NCBI GenBank assembly: GCA_017305665.1
Contig: JAFKKH010000018.1
Coordinates: forward strand, 1 to 64,000
Origin: Hyphomicrobiales bacterium
GTDB taxonomy: Bacteria; Pseudomonadota; Alphaproteobacteria; Rhizobiales; Xanthobacteraceae
Direction of reading: 5' to 3'
DNA length: 64,000 nt
Shown here: piece after piece, positions 45,729-54,336 of the stretch
Layout of the letters: every line of letters starts with the position of its first letter
How positions within the stretch are numbered: position 1 is the first letter of the stretch
The notes under the pieces: model-generated
Told to the model about the DNA's origin: nothing
Databases searched by the model: none
The model's input: only the letters and a program-made list of their open reading frames with translations
Translations under genes and position numbers: made by a program

Positions 45729-45764
45729 AAAAAGGCCCCCGGATTTCGTCCGGGGGCCTTTTGT
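45729..45764. terminator. Bidirectional terminator between SDR and GlsB-like gene
   Basis: AAAAGGCCCCCGGA pairs with TCCGGGGGCCTTTT, flanked by A-rich sequence on the left and T-rich on the right. It can terminate the SDR on the plus strand and the GlsB-like gene on the minus strand; the latter's stop codon (complement of 45764-45766) touches the element. Confidence 0.85.
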
Positions 45765-46042
45765 TATTTCGATCCGGGATCGGGAATGATGCGTGCGGCT
45801 ACCAGCCTGTTCCAGATGAACAGCACCACCAATGCGCCGATGGTTGACGTGATAAAGCCCGCGCCCTGATTGGGGCTGTAGTGGCCGATCGCTTGACCGA
45901 CCCACGTGGCGAGGAACGCGCCGGCGATGCCGAGGATCGTGGTGAGGATGAAGCCGCTCGGGTTGTTCGGGCCCGGGGACAGCATGCGCGCGATGATACC
46001 TGCGACGAAGCCCACGATGATGATCCAGAGAATGCCGCTCAT
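45764..46042 (-). CDS. GlsB/YeaQ/YmgE-family stress-response membrane protein
   Basis: A 92-residue inner-membrane protein with three helices. The family pattern is complete: GILWIIIVGFVAGIIARML, SPGPNNPSGFILTTILGIAGA and a final GALVVLFIWNRLV. It used to be called transglycosylase-associated protein, but has no known enzyme activity. Homologues are often induced by general stress. It follows the YidB-like gene on the same strand with an 86-bp gap that contains an inverted repeat (46086-46112). Confidence 0.88.
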   Translation of the reverse strand: MSGILWIIIVGFVAGIIARMLSPGPNNPSGFILTTILGIAGAFLATWVGQAIGHYSPNQGAGFITSTIGALVVLFIWNRLVAARIIPDPGSK

Positions 46043-46128
46043 GACGAAAGTCCTTTCTCGAAATACCTGCGATGTCTAACCACGTCGCGAGACCAATCGA
46101 ACCGATCTCGCGGAACGTAGCGGTTCGC

Positions 46129-46704
46129 TCAGAGCAGGCGTGACAGCTCGCTCTCCGTCGGCAACCGCCCATCGGGTGTCAGGTGGTTGATGACCTCGGG
46201 CAGATGCTGGCTCAATCCCGCGAGCAGTTCATCGCGCGACAGGCCGGTCTGCGAGGTGAGGTGATTGATCTGGTCGGCGCCGAGCGCGTTGGCAAGATCG
46301 CCGGGCGCGATCTGCTTGTTCGCTCCCGGGCTGACCCACGAATTGGCGGTGTCGCCATGGCCGCTCTGCTGAAACTGGTTGAGCAGGTCGCCGAGGCCGC
46401 CGCTGAGGACGCTGCCCGCGGCACCGCCCGCCAGCAGGCCACCGAGCCCGCCTTTGAGGAGATCGCCCAGGCCGCCGCCACTGCCGGGCAGGCCGGCATT
46501 GACCGTGCCGCCGGGCGCGGGGGCCGGCGCCGCCGATGGGCTGGTGTCCGATGGGCCGCTGGTGAAGTGTTTCAGGGCCTTGTAGCCGAGCACTGCCAGG
46601 ATCGCCATGGTCATCGGCGACATGCCGCCGCTGCTTTTGGCATTGGGATCGCTGGGGCCGCGCGGCCCATTTTGCATACCGTTAAGAACGTCGAGCAAAC
46701 CCAT
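46129..46704 (-). CDS. YidB-family protein (DUF937)
   Basis: A 191-residue protein of unknown function. It begins MGLLDVLNGMQNGPRG and has a short hydrophobic segment (MTMAILAVLGYKALKHF), a glycine-rich region (GGLGDLLKGGLGGLLAGG) and the YidB end with NQFQQSGHGDTANSWV, IAPGDLANALGADQI and HLPEVINHLTPDGRLP. Homologues occur near stress and envelope genes. The neighbour is the GlsB-like gene. Confidence 0.88.
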   Translation of the reverse strand: MGLLDVLNGMQNGPRGPSDPNAKSSGGMSPMTMAILAVLGYKALKHFTSGPSDTSPSAAPAPAPGGTVNAGLPGSGGGLGDLLKGGLGGLLAGGAAGSVLSGGLGDLLNQFQQSGHGDTANSWVSPGANKQIAPGDLANALGADQINHLTSQTGLSRDELLAGLSQHLPEVINHLTPDGRLPTESELSRLL

Positions 46705-46836
46705 GGTCGTCTCCTGTTTCAGCGCCCGCCCATGGCGAAAGATAGCGTCGCCGTATGACGGTCACAAGGCGCTTCGCGCGGGCCGTAGGCATGGCCTGAC
46801 CGCTCTGCTATCGAAGCGAAAATGACCGGGAGATGA

Positions 46837-47853
46837 ATGACGGTGGCCCAGCAATCGGTCTGCATCGCCGGCGCCGGTAGTATCGGATGTTTCGTCGGCG
46901 GCATGCTCGCCGCAGGCGGGCATCGGGTGTCATTGCTGGCGCGGCCGCGCATCATCGCGGAGATCGAGGCGCACGGTCTCACCGTAACGAGCCTCGAAGG
47001 CCTGTCGCATCGTCTGGATGCGGCGTCCGTGGCGCTGTCGGCCGAGCCGGACATTCTCAGCGCGGCCGATGTCATCGTTGTCACCGTCAAGAGTGCGGAT
47101 ACCGCCGACATCGCCGGTCTGATCGCGCGCTACGCGCGTTCCGACGCGACGGTCGTCAGCCTTCAGAATGGCGTCGGCAATGTCGATGTGCTGCGGCAGG
47201 CGCTGCAGGGCCGCAAGGTGCTGGCCGGCATGGTGCCGTTCAACGTGATCGCCCTCGAGGGAGCAAAATTCCATCGCGCGACATCCGGTGACATCCTTGT
47301 CGAACGCGATGACACCGATACTGCGGCGCGACTGTCGGTGGATGGCCTTGCTATCCGCGCGACCGATGACATCGCCGGCGTGCAATGGGGCAAGCTGGTG
47401 GTCAATCTCAACAACGCGCTCAATGCGCTGTCGGGGTTGCCGTTGCGCGAGCAGCTTGCGCGGCGCGCATGGCGCAGATTGCTGGCGGACCAGATGACGG
47501 AAGCGCTGGCGGTCATCGGCGCGGAAGGCATCGCGCCCATTCCGACGACGCCGTTGCCGATGTGGCTGACGCCCTATCTCCTGCGGCTGCCGGATGGCGT
47601 GTTCCGCCTGCTGCTGGGGCAGATGATGCAAATCGATCCGCAGGCGCGCTCGTCGATGTGGGAGGATCTGCAGCGCGGCCGGCGCACCGAAATCGACTAT
47701 CTCCAGGGCGTGATCGTCACGCTGGCGGACCGTCACGGATTGAAGGCGCCGCTGTCTCGCCGCATCGTAACGCTGATCCGGCAGGCGGAGGCCGATGCGA
47801 AGGGCTCGCCGGGCCTCAGTGCGGAGCAGATTCGCGGCGCGGGGCAGGGGTAG
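46837..47853 (+). CDS. Ketopantoate reductase family protein
   Basis: A 338-residue ApbA/PanE-fold protein. The NADP-binding start is CIAGAGSIGCFVGGML. The middle has SLQNGVGN, and the catalytic lysine region is WGKLVVNLNNALNALSG. The C-terminal domain contains SSMWEDLQRGRRTEIDYLQG, which is typical of PanE. In coenzyme A synthesis it would reduce 2-dehydropantoate to pantoate. Many genomes have several paralogues of unknown substrate, so I leave the symbol blank. It stands 50 bp before the tRNA gene. Confidence 0.85.
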   Translation: MTVAQQSVCIAGAGSIGCFVGGMLAAGGHRVSLLARPRIIAEIEAHGLTVTSLEGLSHRLDAASVALSAEPDILSAADVIVVTVKSADTADIAGLIARYARSDATVVSLQNGVGNVDVLRQALQGRKVLAGMVPFNVIALEGAKFHRATSGDILVERDDTDTAARLSVDGLAIRATDDIAGVQWGKLVVNLNNALNALSGLPLREQLARRAWRRLLADQMTEALAVIGAEGIAPIPTTPLPMWLTPYLLRLPDGVFRLLLGQMMQIDPQARSSMWEDLQRGRRTEIDYLQGVIVTLADRHGLKAPLSRRIVTLIRQAEADAKGSPGLSAEQIRGAGQG

Positions 47854-47902
47854 CGATACAGACCTTGCTCTGGTATGAGCTTGCATATGCCACTTGGCAT
47901 CC

Positions 47903-47979
47903 GGTCCCGTAGCTCAGCCGGATAGAGCGACGGTTTCCTAAACCGTAGGTCGGAAGTTCGAGTCTTCCCGGGATCGCCA
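47903..47979 (+). tRNA. tRNA-Arg, anticodon CCT
   Basis: A 77-base cloverleaf with encoded CCA. The acceptor stem is GGTCCCG paired with CGGGATC (one G-T pair), then discriminator G and CCA at 47977-47979. The D-arm contains GCTCAGCCGGATAGAGC. The anticodon stem ACGGT/ACCGT encloses the loop TTCCTAA with CCT at 47937-47939, reading AGG codons. The T-arm is GGAAG-TTCGAGT-CTTCC. No duplicated 3' end or integrase is seen nearby. Confidence 0.97.
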
Positions 47980-48081
47980 GCGCTTTCGTGCAACATCCGA
48001 TGCAAGACGCGCCGATCGCTGCATCGTCGCGCTCCGGTCACACCGCGATCAATGGATCGAATTTTCGGAAGCTTTGTTATT

Positions 48082-48170
48082 CCGCCCTTTTGGCGGTCGC
48101 TTCGTGTTGGACTGAATCGAACAACGCGTCCCGATCGCGGGCCCTCCAAAAGGAGGGCCGCGACGGGACG
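48082..48170. other. Hairpins between tRNA-Arg and the porin gene
   Basis: Two structures lie in this 226-bp gap: CCGCC-CTTTT-GGCGG (48082-48096), and a stronger one at 48129-48170 with a perfect core GGCCCTCC-AAAA-GGAGGGCC and an extended outer GTCCCG...CGGGAC pairing. The large one ends 36 bp beyond the porin stop and probably defines its 3' end. No T-run is present. Confidence 0.5.
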
Positions 48171-48205
48171 CAGTCAAGGTTCTTGAGAGGCGCGGCGTAT
48201 CCGAA

Positions 48206-49684
48206 CTACCAGTTACGCTGTGCGCGAAGCAGGACAAGGAACGTATCCTGGTTCTTCAGTTCGTAGTCGGTCGCCGGCTTGGCGATTGCAGCGCTGGCGG
48301 CGTCGAACAAGCCTGCGTACTTCTGATCCAGATGGGTCCAGGTGAAATCGGCAGAGAAGACCAGGTTCTTGACCGGTGTCCAGCGTGTGATGAACCCTAG
48401 CTGCGCAATGTTGTAGTCCGGGTTGCAGGTGGAACCGGCAGAGAGACGGACCAGAACGGTACCGCCCGCGCCGCACATCAAACTCTTGGCCTCCCCGGTG
48501 TACCTGATCGAGGCATATGCGCCGTAAATGCTGGAATCCCATGCAGGATTCCAGTTGTGGGTGTAGGCGCCGCGCATACCCCAAGTCTGGACCAACTGCT
48601 GCGATCCGGTCGGCCCGAACACCGTGTCGGGAGCAAACCCGAACCCAACGCTCTGATACGCTACGCTGCTATTGCCATAGACTGTAGCGGCGCCGGCCGC
48701 GGTGGCCAGATCCTGGATGTTGTAGCGGGTTGCACCGTTGGTATACACGCCTTCGACGTTGATCTTGTCGCCAGGTCCCGTCGGGATGTTTTTGATGGAC
48801 AGGCCCAACTGGCCAGCCCATCCCCACGCGTCATCCGGATGTCCGCTGGGCTCGCCTCCGCCGTAATACGCGGCGTGGTTGTTGTGCGCGGCCACCGATG
48901 CCTGGAATATGCCCCAGGTCTGATCGACACGGAGTTGAGCGACGATATCGGGAATGTTCGTTCCACCATAGTCGCTCGTGCCATAGCCAAAGCTACCGGG
49001 AACGGCGAGATTGTTGAGCCCGGCCTGATAGTAGGCAGTCTGGTCCTGGACCGAAATGGCGGCCGAGATGCCCTGACCGAATTCGGCCGTGTAGGTAAAC
49101 TGATTGACGCCGCTGTCCGAGCCGCCGCCACCGACGAGGCCGTCGAAGTTGTTGCCGGGATAATTGTGCCACGGCGTACTGAACTGCGAGACCGCCTTAC
49201 CCATCGTGAACCCGGCGAACTGAATGAAGGCGTAGTAGACGCCGAGCGAACCACCGGCAACCGCATCTCCGGAATAGGTCGTTCCGCCGGTGCCGGCATA
49301 GCTGCCGCCCGTCCATGTGAATCGTGTATCGAAGTACGTGCGAAGTACGCCGTATTCGGTCGCGGTGCGGGTGTCGATGTTCAGATCTTCACGAGACCGC
49401 CAGGTGTAGGCATTCGTGAAACGATTGTTGGCCCCGCCGGGCCCCGATTCATTACCGGTGTTGACCGCGTTCGAGTTCGCAAGGACATCAACGCGCAGAT
49501 AGCCACCCAACTTGATGCAGGTATCGGTACCCGGAATGTAGTAGAATCCAGCGCCATACAGGGAGCAAACCCTCACGTACTCCACCGCTTTCGCCTTCAA
49601 CGGAAGATCGGCGGCTCTTGCGTCACTCGCAGCAAGCAGCAGACCCGCGGCCAAGCCGAGAACAACGATCTTCTCTGTTTTCAT
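48206..49684 (-). CDS. Alphaproteobacterial general porin (Porin_2 type)
   Basis: A 492-residue outer-membrane porin. The signal peptide MKTEKIVVLGLAAGLLLAAS is cleaved after DARA, giving mature ADLPLKAKAVEYVRVC. The CSLYGAGFYYIPGTDTCIKLGG segment (shortened here to FYYIPGTDTCIKLGG) with two cysteines is the mark of the Bradyrhizobium/Rhizobium porin family. Alternating aromatic beta-strands follow, and the last residue is tryptophan, suitable for BAM recognition. I start at the ATG complement of 49682-49684; an upstream ATG would add 11 residues before the signal peptide. Confidence 0.92.
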   Translation of the reverse strand: MKTEKIVVLGLAAGLLLAASDARAADLPLKAKAVEYVRVCSLYGAGFYYIPGTDTCIKLGGYLRVDVLANSNAVNTGNESGPGGANNRFTNAYTWRSREDLNIDTRTATEYGVLRTYFDTRFTWTGGSYAGTGGTTYSGDAVAGGSLGVYYAFIQFAGFTMGKAVSQFSTPWHNYPGNNFDGLVGGGGSDSGVNQFTYTAEFGQGISAAISVQDQTAYYQAGLNNLAVPGSFGYGTSDYGGTNIPDIVAQLRVDQTWGIFQASVAAHNNHAAYYGGGEPSGHPDDAWGWAGQLGLSIKNIPTGPGDKINVEGVYTNGATRYNIQDLATAAGAATVYGNSSVAYQSVGFGFAPDTVFGPTGSQQLVQTWGMRGAYTHNWNPAWDSSIYGAYASIRYTGEAKSLMCGAGGTVLVRLSAGSTCNPDYNIAQLGFITRWTPVKNLVFSADFTWTHLDQKYAGLFDAASAAIAKPATDYELKNQDTFLVLLRAQRNW

Positions 49685-49779
49685 TTGAGCCCCCAAATTG
49701 GAAAACCATGATGACATGGCTAGATAGATATCGTGGTCGCGCCGACACTAGCCCCTTTTTGTGAGGATGGGATGAAAAT

Positions 49780-50490
49780 TCATTGATGGTGGGAATCTGC
49801 GTGCGCACCGTCAGCGATCTTGTCGATCCATACCGCCGTCGCATCGCAAATTTCACGCATGGCGTCGGCATCCTTGCGACCCGAGCGGGCCAACACGTGG
49901 AAGGAATGATCGCCGCCGTCCACCACGTGCAGTGTGGCTCGCTTTCCGAGGTTCTTGGCGACAGGCTCCAGCAATTTCAGTTCGGCGAGCGTGTCGCGCG
50001 TGCCTTGCAGGAACAGCATCGGGATTTTGACATCCAAGAGGTGTGTGGCGCGGTCGATAGAAGGCTTGCCCGCCGGATGCAGAGGAAAGCCGAGAAATGC
50101 GAGCCCGCGCACACCGGGCAGCGGCGCGTTTGCCTGCGCCTGCGAGGTCATGCGGGCGCCGAACGATTTGCCGCCGGCGATGAGCGGCAAATCCGGACAG
50201 AGGCCCGCCGCCTCGGCCACGGCGGCGCGCACGGTGGCATGAGCGACCGCTGGGGAATCCGGTCGCTTGCTGCCTTTCTCCATATAGGGGAATTGATAGC
50301 GCAGTGTCGCGACGGCGCGTTCGGCAAGCCCGCTCGCGATGGCTTCCATGAAGGGATGTGTCATGCCGGCGCCTGCGCCGTGCGCGACGATAAAGCATGC
50401 GCGGGCGTCGCGCGGATGGCTTAGAAGCGCCGAGACATGGCCGGCTGTTCCGATCGCGATGACAAGCTTTTTGACCTGAACGGCTGTCAT
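49780..50490 (-). CDS. Alpha/beta hydrolase, KANL3/Tex30-like
   Basis: A 236-residue serine-hydrolase fold protein. FIVAHGAGAGMTHPFM carries the oxyanion region and S109 in AGGKSFGARMTSQ is the probable nucleophile. FLGFPLHPAGKPS and FLQGTRDTLAEL follow, with a late histidine in VDGGDHSFHVLARSG. These match the small dienelactone-hydrolase-like KANL3/Tex30 group, whose substrates are unknown. It is divergent from the hydroxyacid oxidase. There is no signal peptide. Confidence 0.85.
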   Translation of the reverse strand: MTAVQVKKLVIAIGTAGHVSALLSHPRDARACFIVAHGAGAGMTHPFMEAIASGLAERAVATLRYQFPYMEKGSKRPDSPAVAHATVRAAVAEAAGLCPDLPLIAGGKSFGARMTSQAQANAPLPGVRGLAFLGFPLHPAGKPSIDRATHLLDVKIPMLFLQGTRDTLAELKLLEPVAKNLGKRATLHVVDGGDHSFHVLARSGRKDADAMREICDATAVWIDKIADGAHADSHHQ

Positions 50491-50665
50491 GCGTTCTGGA
50501 TATCACGTCAGGTCGTGCCGCCATAGGGCGCTTCAGCCGGGAACGTTCCAATTCGCAACGCCGCTATGCGGATCGGTGCACATGTTGCATTGCGCGTGTG
50601 TCGAGGCGTAAATCGGCGCGGCATAAAACGACAAGCCGCGAGTTGCAGGAACGGGAGTGAGACAT

Positions 50666-51799
50666 ATGAGTGAGGCAAGGCGTGTTCGGCCGGCCCAGGC
50701 CGCCGAACTCGGCACCACCGACGAGGAATTCCAGAATCTCCACGAGTTGGTCCGCCGGGCGCGGGCCAATCTGAACCAGAACGCCTGGGATTACATCGCC
50801 GGCGCCTCGGAATCCGAGACCACCATGCGGCGCAACCGCATGGCACTGGACGAGGTCGCATTCCGGCCGCGCGTGCTGCGTGATGTCCATAAAGTCGATA
50901 CCTCTGTCGAGGTCTTTGGCCGCAGATTGCGGCTGCCCGTGATGATGGCGCCGGTCGGCGCGCTCGAGATGTTCGATCCCGGCGGTGGCGGCGCGGTCGG
51001 CAGTGGCGCGGGATTGTTCGGCGCGGCACACATGCTGAGTTCGGTATCGCAGCCCGGTCTTGAGGGGTTGGCGAAAGCCGCGCCGGATGCGCTGCGGATC
51101 TTCCAGCTCTATGTGCGCGGCGATGACGCCTATGTGGAAGATCAGGTTCGTCGCGCCATCGATAATGGTTACACCGCGTTCTGCCTGACGGTCGATACCG
51201 CGCATTACAGCCGCCGCGAACGCGATCTCGCCAAGCGTTACGTGCGCGCCAGTCGTGTCCGCGCCGCTGGCGGCGAATTCCAGATGGGTCTGAGCTGGCG
51301 CACGGTGAAGCTCATCAAGGACAAGTTCAAGATACCGCTGGTGCTCAAGGGCATCGCAACGGCCGAGGATGCTGTGATGGCCTGCGATCACGGCGTCGAA
51401 TGGATCTACGTGTCCAACCACGGCGGCCGCCAGCTCGATCACGGCCGCGGCTCGATGCATGTGCTTCCGGAGATCGTCAAGGCGGTCGCGGGTCGCGCCA
51501 AGATCATGGTGGATGGCAGCATCTGCCGCGGCACCGATATCGTGAAGGCGATCGCATCCGGTGCCGATCTCGTCGGTATCGGTCGCATGCAATGCTGCGC
51601 GCTGGCGGCGAAGGGCGAGGAGGGAATCGTTCGTCTGCTTGAGTTGCTGGAGGACGAGACGATCCGCTGTCTCGGGCTGCTCGGCGTCACGTCATTCGGC
51701 GAACTCAACGCGTCATATCTGCATCCGGCGACGGCGACCAACCTGCCGCACGTCTTCAGCTCGTTCCCGCTGCTGGAGATCGAGCCGTACAGGTATTGA
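50666..51799 (+). CDS. FMN-dependent alpha-hydroxy-acid oxidase/dehydrogenase
   Basis: A 377-residue TIM-barrel flavoenzyme of the lactate/glycolate/mandelate family. The catalytic base H252 and R255 are in VSNHGGRQLDHG. K228 lies in LVLKGIATAED, Y149 in FQLYVRGDD, Y43 in WDYIAGASE and the FMN-phosphate part in DGSICRGTDIVKA. It oxidises a 2-hydroxyacid to the 2-oxoacid; substrate and electron acceptor cannot be fixed. ATG 50666 follows GGGAG. It neighbours an aromatic catabolic cassette, so mandelate-like substrates are possible, but this is inference. Confidence 0.87.
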   Translation: MSEARRVRPAQAAELGTTDEEFQNLHELVRRARANLNQNAWDYIAGASESETTMRRNRMALDEVAFRPRVLRDVHKVDTSVEVFGRRLRLPVMMAPVGALEMFDPGGGGAVGSGAGLFGAAHMLSSVSQPGLEGLAKAAPDALRIFQLYVRGDDAYVEDQVRRAIDNGYTAFCLTVDTAHYSRRERDLAKRYVRASRVRAAGGEFQMGLSWRTVKLIKDKFKIPLVLKGIATAEDAVMACDHGVEWIYVSNHGGRQLDHGRGSMHVLPEIVKAVAGRAKIMVDGSICRGTDIVKAIASGADLVGIGRMQCCALAAKGEEGIVRLLELLEDETIRCLGLLGVTSFGELNASYLHPATATNLPHVFSSFPLLEIEPYRY

Positions 51800-51820
51800 G
51801 CGACAGCGCCCTCTCTGCTC

Positions 51821-51910
51821 GTCATTCCGGGGCGATGCGAAGCATCGAACCCGGAATCCATAATCCTTGTCGTGGTTATGGATTCCGGGCCCCGACGCTT
51901 CGTGGGTGTC
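51821..51910. repeat. Partial palindromic repeat (family A, copy 3)
   Basis: The left and central parts of the family A element: GTCATTCCGG at 51821-51830, CCGGAATCCATAA and TTATGGATTCCGG as inner inverted repeat. The right end is replaced by a short divergent stretch that runs into the stop codon of the FAD monooxygenase. It lies between convergent genes. Confidence 0.7.
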
Positions 51911-53108
51911 AAACGGAGGCCGCAGTCGTCAGCCCTGTGCCGCCATAGAGCCAGGCAAGGTGGCCGTAGTAATCCTCCGACGACTTCGCGCCCATGATGG
52001 CGTTGCGCAGGTCCGCATGCAGCCCAGCCGGATGATAGATGTGTTCGCCGATCAGGCGCGATTGCAGCTGGACACGCGCGGTGCGTGGAAAGCGTTGTGC
52101 GCGATAGTGCTCCAGCGCGGCGGCGAGATCGTTCGATCGATCCGCCAACATCTGCGACAGGCAGACAGCATCTTCCATCGCCATGCAGGCGCCTTGCGCG
52201 AAATACTGCATCATCGGATGCGCGGCGTCGCCGAGCAGCGCGACGCGGCCGTCGATCCAGCGTTCGTTCGGGTCGCGGTCGCACAGCACCCACAACTTCC
52301 AGTCCTTGCCGTGACGAATGATGTTTTGTGCGCGCGGATGGACGTGGGTAAAGCCCTGCATCACTTCGTCTTCGGAGACCGGCTTGCCGGCAACCGGCTC
52401 CGGCGCATCGTTGTGATAGGTGACGACGAGGTTGAATACCTTCCAGCCCGACAGCGGATAGTGCACGATATGGCACTTCGGTCCGGCCCACAGCGTTGCC
52501 GCATTCCAGCGCAAGTCCTCCGGCATCTGTTCGGTCGGGATCACCGAGCGATAGGTGGTGTGACCGGAGACACGCGGCGCGCCGTCGCCGATCGCCTGCC
52601 GGCGGATGTTGGACCACAGCCCGTCGGCGCCGATCAGCAATGCGCCGATGACGTGCTCGCCGCTGGCGAGGCGCGCGGTGACGGATGAACCGTCCTGGTC
52701 GTAACCGGTGACCTCGCTGCTGGTGCGCAACTCGATCATCGGATGCTCGCGGCAAGCCTTCAGGAACACGCCATGCAAGTCGCCGCGATGCACGACAGCG
52801 TAGGGATTGCGGAAGCGGGCGCGGAATGCCTCGCCGAGGTCGATGTGGGTGATCTCCTCCGCGGTCAGCGCATCCATCAGCCGCAGCTTGTCGATGTAAA
52901 CAGCCATGGCGCGGGCGGCCTCGCCGACGCCGAGGGTATCGAAGGCATGAAACGCGTTGGGGCCGAGCTGGATGCCGGCGCCGATCTCGCCGAGCGTGGC
53001 AGCTTTTTCCAGCACGGTGACACGGAAGCTCTTTTGCGCGAGGCCCATCGCGCAGGCGAGCCCGCCGATACCGCCACCGGCGATCAGGATCGGTCGCGGC
53101 TCAGGCAT
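51909..53108 (-). CDS. FAD-dependent monooxygenase, probably 3-hydroxybenzoate 6-hydroxylase
   Basis: A 399-residue class-A flavoprotein hydroxylase. The FAD-binding GxGxxG is AGGGIGGLACAMGLAQ, the DG motif is LLIGADGLWSNIRR and the second FAD motif is VALLGDAAHPMMQYFAQG. Next to gentisate dioxygenase and a maleylpyruvate-type isomerase, the most likely reaction is 3-hydroxybenzoate to gentisate with NADH and O2. Salicylate hydroxylases share the motifs. I start at the ATG complement of 53106-53108; its first 8 bases overlap the marR end. Confidence 0.82.
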   Translation of the reverse strand: MPEPRPILIAGGGIGGLACAMGLAQKSFRVTVLEKAATLGEIGAGIQLGPNAFHAFDTLGVGEAARAMAVYIDKLRLMDALTAEEITHIDLGEAFRARFRNPYAVVHRGDLHGVFLKACREHPMIELRTSSEVTGYDQDGSSVTARLASGEHVIGALLIGADGLWSNIRRQAIGDGAPRVSGHTTYRSVIPTEQMPEDLRWNAATLWAGPKCHIVHYPLSGWKVFNLVVTYHNDAPEPVAGKPVSEDEVMQGFTHVHPRAQNIIRHGKDWKLWVLCDRDPNERWIDGRVALLGDAAHPMMQYFAQGACMAMEDAVCLSQMLADRSNDLAAALEHYRAQRFPRTARVQLQSRLIGEHIYHPAGLHADLRNAIMGAKSSEDYYGHLAWLYGGTGLTTAASV

Positions 53109-53625
53109 GGGTCTGTTCGCTCGCACTGCCGTTGAGGCGGCGACGCGCTTTGCCATGATCGACTCGCAGCGGTGCGCGCGAGACCTCATTGTTGAGATGC
53201 ACAAGCTTCGCGAGCAGCGTCATCATGATCTTGCGCTCGGACGGCGCGAGCGGTGCCATCATGCGCTCTTGGGCGCGATCGACCGCCGGCATTGCCTTTG
53301 CCAGCAGGCGCTGTCCCTTCGGCGTCATGTGCAGCACCTTGACGCGCTTGTCGTCGGGGGTTGGGCGGCGAACGATCATCTCCTTCGCCTCCAGCCGCTC
53401 CAGCACGCTGCCGAGGGTGGAGCGGTCGAACGCCACCAGCGCTGACAGCCGCGTCGCGTCGATGCCGGGGTCGTCGCGGATCGCCACCAGCGCGGCATAC
53501 TGCACCGGCGTGAGATCGAGCGCGGCGCATTCCTCCATGAAGATCGCCACCGCGATCTGCTGCATGCGCCGGAACAAATGCCCCGGCTTGGTGTAGACGT
53601 CCTGCATCGATGGCTTATTCGGCAT
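53101..53625 (-). CDS. MarR-family regulator of the gentisate cassette
   Basis: A 174-residue winged-helix regulator. Typical segments are LDLTPVQYAALVAIRDDPGI, DATRLSALVAFDRSTLGSVL and the wing RPTPDDKRVKVLHMTPKG. It overlaps the isomerase stop by 11 bp and the monooxygenase start by 8 bp, so all three are translated together. Its position suggests that it represses the cassette and responds to 3-hydroxybenzoate, gentisate or a related acid. An inverted repeat before the dioxygenase gene is the likely site. Confidence 0.88.
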   Translation of the reverse strand: MPNKPSMQDVYTKPGHLFRRMQQIAVAIFMEECAALDLTPVQYAALVAIRDDPGIDATRLSALVAFDRSTLGSVLERLEAKEMIVRRPTPDDKRVKVLHMTPKGQRLLAKAMPAVDRAQERMMAPLAPSERKIMMTLLAKLVHLNNEVSRAPLRVDHGKARRRLNGSASEQTHA

Positions 53626-54247
53626 CGGGCTGCCTGTCCGGCGTGGCATCGGCAAAAGCCGGCATCGCCTTGGCGGCGGCTTCCGCGCGCAACAGGCGCG
53701 GATAGGCCGACACATCGACGCCGAAGCGCCGCGCGTTGCCAAGCTGCGGCACGAGGCAGAGATCGGCGAGGCTCGGCGCTGCGCCGAAGCAGAATGGTCC
53801 GGGCTCGTTGCTGATAAGTTTTTCGCAGGCGCCGAGGCCCTCGGTATTGACCCACGCGGCCCATGCGGTGACGGCGGGCTCAGCCATGCCGAGTTCGCGC
53901 AGGCGGTTCAGAACTTTCAAATTCTGTACGGGATGGGTATCGCAGGCGATCGCCTGGGCGAAAGCGCGGACTTTTGCCCGTGCGAGCGGATCGCGCGGCA
54001 GCAGCGGCGGGGTGGGATGGGTTTCGTCGAGCCATTCGATGATGGCGAGCGACTGGGTCAGCATGGTGCCGTCGTCCTGTTCCAGCGTCGGCACCAGCCC
54101 TTGGGGGTTGCAGGTGAGATAGTCGGCCGCGCGCTGTTCGCCCTTGCGCAGGTGGCGGGCGAGGTGATCGACCTTCAAACTCTTGAGGTTGAGCGCAATG
54201 CGCACGCGCCATGCAGCGCTGCTGCGGAAATAGCCATGCAATTTCAC
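53615..54247 (-). CDS. Zeta-class glutathione-dependent isomerase (maleylpyruvate/maleylacetoacetate)
   Basis: A 210-residue GST-fold enzyme. The glutathione-binding motif SSAAWRVRIALNLK (9-22) matches the zeta-class SSxxxRVRIAL signature, and NPQGLVPTLEQDDG and QSLAIIEWLDETHP follow. In this context it should convert maleylpyruvate, the product of gentisate dioxygenase, to fumarylpyruvate. Maleylacetoacetate isomerase is the alternative reading, but no homogentisate genes are nearby. It is the first gene of the minus-strand operon. Confidence 0.85.
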   Translation of the reverse strand: MKLHGYFRSSAAWRVRIALNLKSLKVDHLARHLRKGEQRAADYLTCNPQGLVPTLEQDDGTMLTQSLAIIEWLDETHPTPPLLPRDPLARAKVRAFAQAIACDTHPVQNLKVLNRLRELGMAEPAVTAWAAWVNTEGLGACEKLISNEPGPFCFGAAPSLADLCLVPQLGNARRFGVDVSAYPRLLRAEAAAKAMPAFADATPDRQPDAE

Positions 54248-54280
54248 GTATGGTTCCTCTCGGCGTTGCTGTCGCCGATA

Positions 54281-54323
54281 TTGACCGTATGCGTTCTTTC
54301 AGTATGCTGTCAATCATCGACAG
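54281..54323 (+). promoter_or_regulatory. Probable promoter and operator of gentisate dioxygenase
   Basis: TTGACC (54281-54286) and TATGCT (54303-54308), 16 bp apart, resemble a sigma-70 promoter in the 89-bp divergent gap. The inverted repeat CTGTC-N7-GACAG (54307-54323) overlaps the -10 element and transcription start region, the right place for a repressor such as the adjacent MarR protein. Assigned from sequence pattern and position. Confidence 0.45.
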
Positions 54324-54336
54324 GGAGACAGACACC

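Noticed and set aside
47733-48149. A minus-strand frame reading GKTRTSDLRFRKPS
   Set aside because: This is the antisense translation of tRNA-Arg(CCT), a common false gene near tRNAs.
47903-48205. tRNA-Arg as an integration site of a genomic island
   Set aside because: No integrase, no repeated tRNA 3' end and no change in gene type is visible; the neighbouring porin belongs to the core family of this group.
50533-50769. A small minus-strand frame upstream of the hydroxyacid oxidase
   Set aside because: It overlaps the start of the oxidase gene, lacks a ribosome site and has no coherent protein pattern.
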